Of a stretch of 52,995 nucleotides of DNA, positions 49,583 to 52,995 are shown piece after piece; the first letter of the stretch is position 1; each line of letters starts with the position of its first letter. The DNA is from Bacteroidota bacterium (GTDB lineage: Bacteria; Bacteroidota; Bacteroidia; Chitinophagales; Chitinophagaceae), in NCBI GenBank assembly GCA_013288445.1, contig JABDBX010000006.1, forward strand, positions 1 through 52,995. Direction: 5' to 3'. The position numbers and the translations under genes were made by a program. The notes beneath the pieces are model-generated. The model ran no database searches, was not told where the DNA came from, and saw only the letters and a list, made by a program, of their open reading frames with translations.

Positions 49583-49699
49583 ATGAAACTGAAATTTACA
49601 AACAGGGCTGTTTTTGATTCCGATTTTACCACGTATGTTGTGGTGGCGGTAATAGTTGCGATCGTTGTAGCAGGTGGTTTGAGAATTATTTTCTTTTAG
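49583..49699 (+). CDS. Small single-span membrane peptide (38 aa)
   Basis: An ORF of 38 codons: a charged N-terminus (MKLKFTNRAVFDSDF) followed by one hydrophobic segment (TTYVVVAVIVAIVVAGGLRII, from about residue 16) and an FF end. Such single-helix peptides are common in Bacteroidota and are often missed by annotation. It follows the helicase-nuclease by about 150 nt. Nothing else supports a function. The rest of 49436-50007 holds a family A repeat and a short palindrome. Confidence 0.35.
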   Translation: MKLKFTNRAVFDSDFTTYVVVAVIVAIVVAGGLRIIFF

Positions 49700-49799
49700 G
49701 AGTCCTATAGGATGTATTAGCTTTACAAAGAACCACCATCATTAATAGTAAAACATCCCCCTAATCTCCTTCGCTCCCGCACAAGGCTTACCTGCAAGA

Positions 49800-49855
49800 G
49801 TTCGATGGGCGATGCCCATCGCTAATAGATTTCACCCTTTCAGGGCTTCCCACGT
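49800..49855 (-). repeat. REP-like family A element, copy 5 (inverted)
   Basis: GTTCGATGGGCGATGCCCATC followed by GCTAATAGATTTCACCC and AGGGCTTCCCACG is the reverse complement of the core at 15.7 and 27.7 kb. It lies between the helicase-nuclease and the convergent DUF5723 gene. Confidence 0.75.
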
Positions 49856-49961
49856 CCCACGTAGATAATACCAGTTAACCATTAAAAAAAACGGCATTAG
49901 ACGCGAGTAGTTGCGCACCTACGGAGCGCCGTAAAGCCTTGTCCAGCATACTACAAAGCTT

Positions 49962-49978
49962 TTGCTCCGACGGAGCAA
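49962..49978. repeat. Short palindrome TTGCTCCGACGGAGCAA
   Basis: A 17-bp near-perfect palindrome (7-bp arms, central A/C). A related half (CCTACGGAGCGCC) lies 40 nt upstream. This looks like another short extragenic palindrome; it could work as a weak terminator. Confidence 0.45.
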
Positions 49979-50007
49979 TCACGCAGGCCGAATTGGGTTG
50001 ATGAAGA

Positions 50008-51654
50008 TTACTCCTGCTTTTTTATAGCGTATTGTTTCTCCGGCCCGGCTATGCTTTCTGAGTTTGCAGGTACTGTTTTCTGCTGGCCTATAGCATATTT
50101 GCTGTTGACGCGGTTATTAAACATTGATGCGGAACCATCGGGGCTATTGACAGTAGTGTCGGGGCTACCACCGTGTTCCATATCGGGCTCAGGCACGACA
50201 TCTTCCTTAGGCAGCACAGTTCCTTTAGGCTTCCTTTTATTGATCTCAATAAAGCCGCCACCATAAATATTTACTCCAGACTGGTTGCTGGCAACCAACC
50301 CTATCATGTCATCGCTGCCTATATAGAACCCACTATAACGGATGCCAAAGCCCATTTTCATAGACTTATCTAACATGCTGTAAGTTATTGGCAATGCCAG
50401 GCTTAGTTTGCGGCAGTCGTAGCGCGGTGTTACGGTGATCTGGCTATAGTAGGAGTTACCGAAATTCTGCCTGTTTGCAAGGTTGCCGATGTAGCCTGCA
50501 TTAACATAAAAGCGACCCAAAATATTGTAGTCGGCAAACAGCCTTAGAGTAGTGGGCATGTACACCTTTGTATTTTGGTGAGATGTATCGGCGGTAAATC
50601 CGTGACTTACAGAATATGCCCTGAAATCATTGTAGTTATGAACATTGTTACTGAAATCGGATCCGCTGATGTTGCCATTGCCGGTTACCTCGGCATTAGA
50701 ATTGTACTGGCTTTTATAGGTAATAGCGCCTATGTCCATCACGGAAGCGGATATGCGCAATTTGTAGCGGTTTTTTGAATGGTCGGTGCGTACTGATTTG
50801 TTTTCACCCTCGCATTTGTCCCGCTCGTAATCAGGCATATAGTCATATACTACGCCTATGTCGCCGCCTACACCAACACCACCTTTTGCGCCAAAAAATT
50901 CATTGAGGAAATTGCCGTTTGAGAAACCGTTGAAAACTGCATTCCTTGTACTTACTATATTGCTGGCAAATTCGAGGTCGGTATTTGTAACATACAAAGA
51001 GTCCACCCCTGATTTATAATGTGCATTAAGGTTATTGCCTTTGAGGCTCAGGTAGCCTATGCCGCCAAGGTAACGTAGCGTAGCACCCACTTTTATTTCA
51101 TGTTCCTCTTTGTCTAAAACTACACCCGCATAAGTAAGGCCCACCTCACTCCACAATTGGGCAGTGTAGTTAAACTTATTTGAGGTAAGGTCAACATTCC
51201 CATTGGGTACATAGGTAGGGTCGGCAATAGTCTTATAGAGTGACTGGTCGAAATTATTGAACTGGTTCATACCCCGTATGCCGGTGGTGAGCGCGAAACT
51301 GTGCTTGTGGTTTATGCTCACCATTATGCCTGGCAAGCGTATCTGGGCATAGGGCGCCAAAAGGCTGAATTTATTGCTATTGGAATAGTTGAACAAATGA
51401 TTGGTGCTATCTCCGTGAAGCGCCGCGCCTATAAGGCCGTTCCGGGAATTAATGGTACCCAGGCTATTCTCTACGCCTGCATTAACGGAAAGTATATCGA
51501 TGACGAATTTTGCCCTGCTGTCGGCTATATCGGCCGGGTTGAGGTACAGGCTGTTCATGCCACTCCAGTTGCCTGTAGCAATACCTAAATTAAACTGCGC
51601 CTTTGCAGTAGCAGATATAAAAACTGCAATAATAATGTATAGAAATATCCTCAT
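50008..51654 (-). CDS. DUF5723 family outer membrane protein, copy 1
   Basis: A 548-residue exported protein of the DUF5723 family. Signal peptide residues 1-20 (MRIFLYIIIAVFISATAKAQ), then a long beta-rich region with the family opening GNWSGMNSLYLNPADIADSRAKF, the SALTTGIRGMNQFNNFD-type segment and the repeated barrel-like strands (YKLRISASVMDIGAITY, FYVNAGYIGNLANRQNFGNSYY). A Pro/Ser-rich charged tail (about 480-548) follows. The start at 51654 is preferred over 51684 because it gives a clean signal peptide. The upstream neighbour is a paralogue, so the pair arose by tandem duplication. The family is probably an outer membrane protein of unknown task. Confidence 0.85.
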   Translation of the reverse strand: MRIFLYIIIAVFISATAKAQFNLGIATGNWSGMNSLYLNPADIADSRAKFVIDILSVNAGVENSLGTINSRNGLIGAALHGDSTNHLFNYSNSNKFSLLAPYAQIRLPGIMVSINHKHSFALTTGIRGMNQFNNFDQSLYKTIADPTYVPNGNVDLTSNKFNYTAQLWSEVGLTYAGVVLDKEEHEIKVGATLRYLGGIGYLSLKGNNLNAHYKSGVDSLYVTNTDLEFASNIVSTRNAVFNGFSNGNFLNEFFGAKGGVGVGGDIGVVYDYMPDYERDKCEGENKSVRTDHSKNRYKLRISASVMDIGAITYKSQYNSNAEVTGNGNISGSDFSNNVHNYNDFRAYSVSHGFTADTSHQNTKVYMPTTLRLFADYNILGRFYVNAGYIGNLANRQNFGNSYYSQITVTPRYDCRKLSLALPITYSMLDKSMKMGFGIRYSGFYIGSDDMIGLVASNQSGVNIYGGGFIEINKRKPKGTVLPKEDVVPEPDMEHGGSPDTTVNSPDGSASMFNNRVNSKYAIGQQKTVPANSESIAGPEKQYAIKKQE

Positions 51655-51733
51655 TAATACGAATTTAAACCAGCCACACAGCACACATCCGACCGTAAAT
51701 TAATAATATAATCTAAAAACACGAACACATTAT

Positions 51734-52995
51734 TTAATTTAAACTATCGCTTTCCTTTGGCGCCTTCCGGTAAATGGGTATAAACCCACCTATATAAAAT
51801 CCAAACCCGTGCTGATGATTACTGAACACGGCAAGCATATCATCGCTGCCGATCATAAATCCTGCGACGCGGAAACCCAGGCCCATTTTAAAGTCGTTGG
51901 CCAGCATACTATAGGTAAGCGGTACGCCTACCGTTATTAGGCGGGTATCGAACCGGGGTGTGATAGTTACCTGGTCATAGTAGGAGTTGCCAAAGTTCTG
52001 CCGGTTAGCAAGATTGGCCACATATGCTGCATTCACGTAGAAGCGCTCCCGTACCTGGTAATCTGCACTGAACACGAAGGCAGTAGGCATGTAAACTTTA
52101 GTAGCCTTTGTTCCGGTATCGGCATTAAAGCCCTGCGTTTGAACGTAGCTTCTGAAATCGTTATAATTATTTACGTGCTGGGAAAGCCCCAGGCCGGTGA
52201 GGTAGCCATTGCCACTTACATTCACAGTAAAATTGTTTCCCTCGTTATACCTTATTGCCCCAATGTCAGTAACTGCAGCAGATACCGTGAGCTTGTGCCC
52301 ATCGGTGGCGCCAAAATTATTATTTCCCGGCATCCCTTCCTTCGCACCAACCCGGTAGGTATAGGTAACGCCAATATCTGCGCCAAAGCCAGAACCCTGC
52401 TTGGAACCAAAAAGTGACCCGAGCACACCCGAGGCATTAATACCATTCTTAACGCCGTTGTCGGCGCTTATAACGTTGCTGGCAAACTCAAGGTCGGAAT
52501 TGGATGCGAAAAACGAATCGCTGTTGGCCGGATATTTTACATCGAGATTGTTCCCTTTCAAGCTCAGATAATCGATGCCGCCCAGGTACCGGCCGGTTAC
52601 GCCTGCCTTTAGTTGGTTTTTCCCTTCATCCAGAATAACTAATCCATAACTAAGCCCTATCTCGCTCCATACATGGGCTGTCCAGTTGAAATTGGTTGTT
52701 TTGTACTCGTAGTCCTGGTTAGCGGAGTGGTCTGAGCTGGTAACTGTGGAGTAGAGCGACTGGTCGAAATGATTGAACTGGTTCATCACCCTGATCCTTG
52801 TAGTGAGGGCGAAGGCTTGCTGATGCTTGTCGTTCAAACCAATCATTAACGATGGGCCGCGTATCTCGCCGGAAGGTATGAGCATGCTGAAGTCCTTTGT
52901 TCCTGAATTAGTAAAAGCATTTGTGCTGCCATTACCTATATCGCTCAGTTTGCTGAAGGTGCCGAGACTGTTATCAGCGCTAAGGCTTACCGAAA
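51734..52995 (-). CDS. DUF5723 family outer membrane protein, copy 2 (5' partial)
   Basis: The frame is open through the right edge of the window, so the N-terminus (signal peptide and opening LNPADIAD-type segment) is missing; at least 420 residues are visible. It lines up with copy 1 over its length: VSLSADNSLGTFSKL against LSVNAGVENSLGTINS, TTRIRVMNQFNHFDQSLYS, RYLGGIDYLSLKGNNLD, FYVNAAYVANLANRQNFGNSYY and FRVAGFMIGSDDMLAV. It ends earlier than copy 1, without the Pro/Ser-rich charged tail. The stop lies 80 nt upstream of copy 1 on the same strand, so cotranscription is likely. Confidence 0.8.
   Translation of the reverse strand, partial: SVSLSADNSLGTFSKLSDIGNGSTNAFTNSGTKDFSMLIPSGEIRGPSLMIGLNDKHQQAFALTTRIRVMNQFNHFDQSLYSTVTSSDHSANQDYEYKTTNFNWTAHVWSEIGLSYGLVILDEGKNQLKAGVTGRYLGGIDYLSLKGNNLDVKYPANSDSFFASNSDLEFASNVISADNGVKNGINASGVLGSLFGSKQGSGFGADIGVTYTYRVGAKEGMPGNNNFGATDGHKLTVSAAVTDIGAIRYNEGNNFTVNVSGNGYLTGLGLSQHVNNYNDFRSYVQTQGFNADTGTKATKVYMPTAFVFSADYQVRERFYVNAAYVANLANRQNFGNSYYDQVTITPRFDTRLITVGVPLTYSMLANDFKMGLGFRVAGFMIGSDDMLAVFSNHQHGFGFYIGGFIPIYRKAPKESDSLN

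Noticed and set aside
1-52995. tRNA or rRNA genes
   Set aside because: No tRNA-like TTCGANNC/T-arm plus acceptor pairing or rRNA core sequence was found in any gap by eye; tRNAscan and rRNA models were not available.

Overview
The window is a chromosomal segment from a Bacteroidota bacterium, most likely of the Chitinophagales/Chitinophagaceae type. This rests on the mix of families seen: a carboxypeptidase-regulatory/beta-barrel outer membrane protein followed by a GLPGLI protein, two DUF5723 proteins, a fused GH3/serine-hydrolase, a fatty acid 2-hydroxylase-like membrane enzyme, MMPL and FadL-type proteins, and promoter elements of the Bacteroidota form TAnnTTTG close to start codons. Most genes are chromosomal housekeeping or envelope genes; no rRNA, tRNA, CRISPR array or complete prophage was seen.

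Layout. 1-1.3 kb: tail of a PaaE-like ferredoxin reductase, a ParE-type toxin with its antitoxin, a 62-residue orphan ORF and a small Cys-containing ORF that needs a -1 frameshift. 1.45-8.1 kb: GH3/serine-hydrolase fusion, then an outer-membrane barrel and GLPGLI pair. 8.1-12.3 kb (minus): STAS protein, an AAA ATPase plus HNH nuclease pair resembling the Septu (PtuAB) anti-phage system, RNase Z and a flavin reductase. 12.4-19.5 kb: ClpC, YkgJ-type protein, YihY/BrkB membrane protein, a polysaccharide flippase and a family 4 glycosyltransferase. 19.9-29.9 kb (minus): SGNH hydrolase with FadL-type porin, ComF, fatty acid hydroxylase with MMPL exporter, a CarboxypepD_reg protein and ComEC. 29.9-32 kb: an IS4-type transposase remnant beside a Fic protein. 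32-36.6 kb: SF1 helicase, ClpX, a small protein and an RDD protein. 37-39.2 kb: GNAT, YceI and a lipoprotein. 39.2-45.2 kb: a complete phosphate operon (porin-pstSCAB-phoU) with a Pho-box-like array of 11-bp repeats and a terminator. 45.3-49.7 kb: Rpn-type nuclease, UvrD-type helicase fused to a PD-(D/E)XK nuclease, and a 38-residue membrane peptide. 50-53 kb: two tandem DUF5723 proteins.

The accessory signals lie in three places: the Septu-like pair sitting between STAS and rnz, the IS remnant/Fic junction, and the intergenic spaces. The intergenic spaces hold at least three repeat families: REP-like palindromes, a ~145-bp MITE-like element with 20-bp terminal inverted repeats (one copy inserted inside a REP-like element, another next to the clpX promoter), and a hairpin repeat whose 7-nt loop occurs in both orientations. 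No wholly new multi-gene system could be proven; the frameshifted Cys ORF and the repeat structures are the least explained items.
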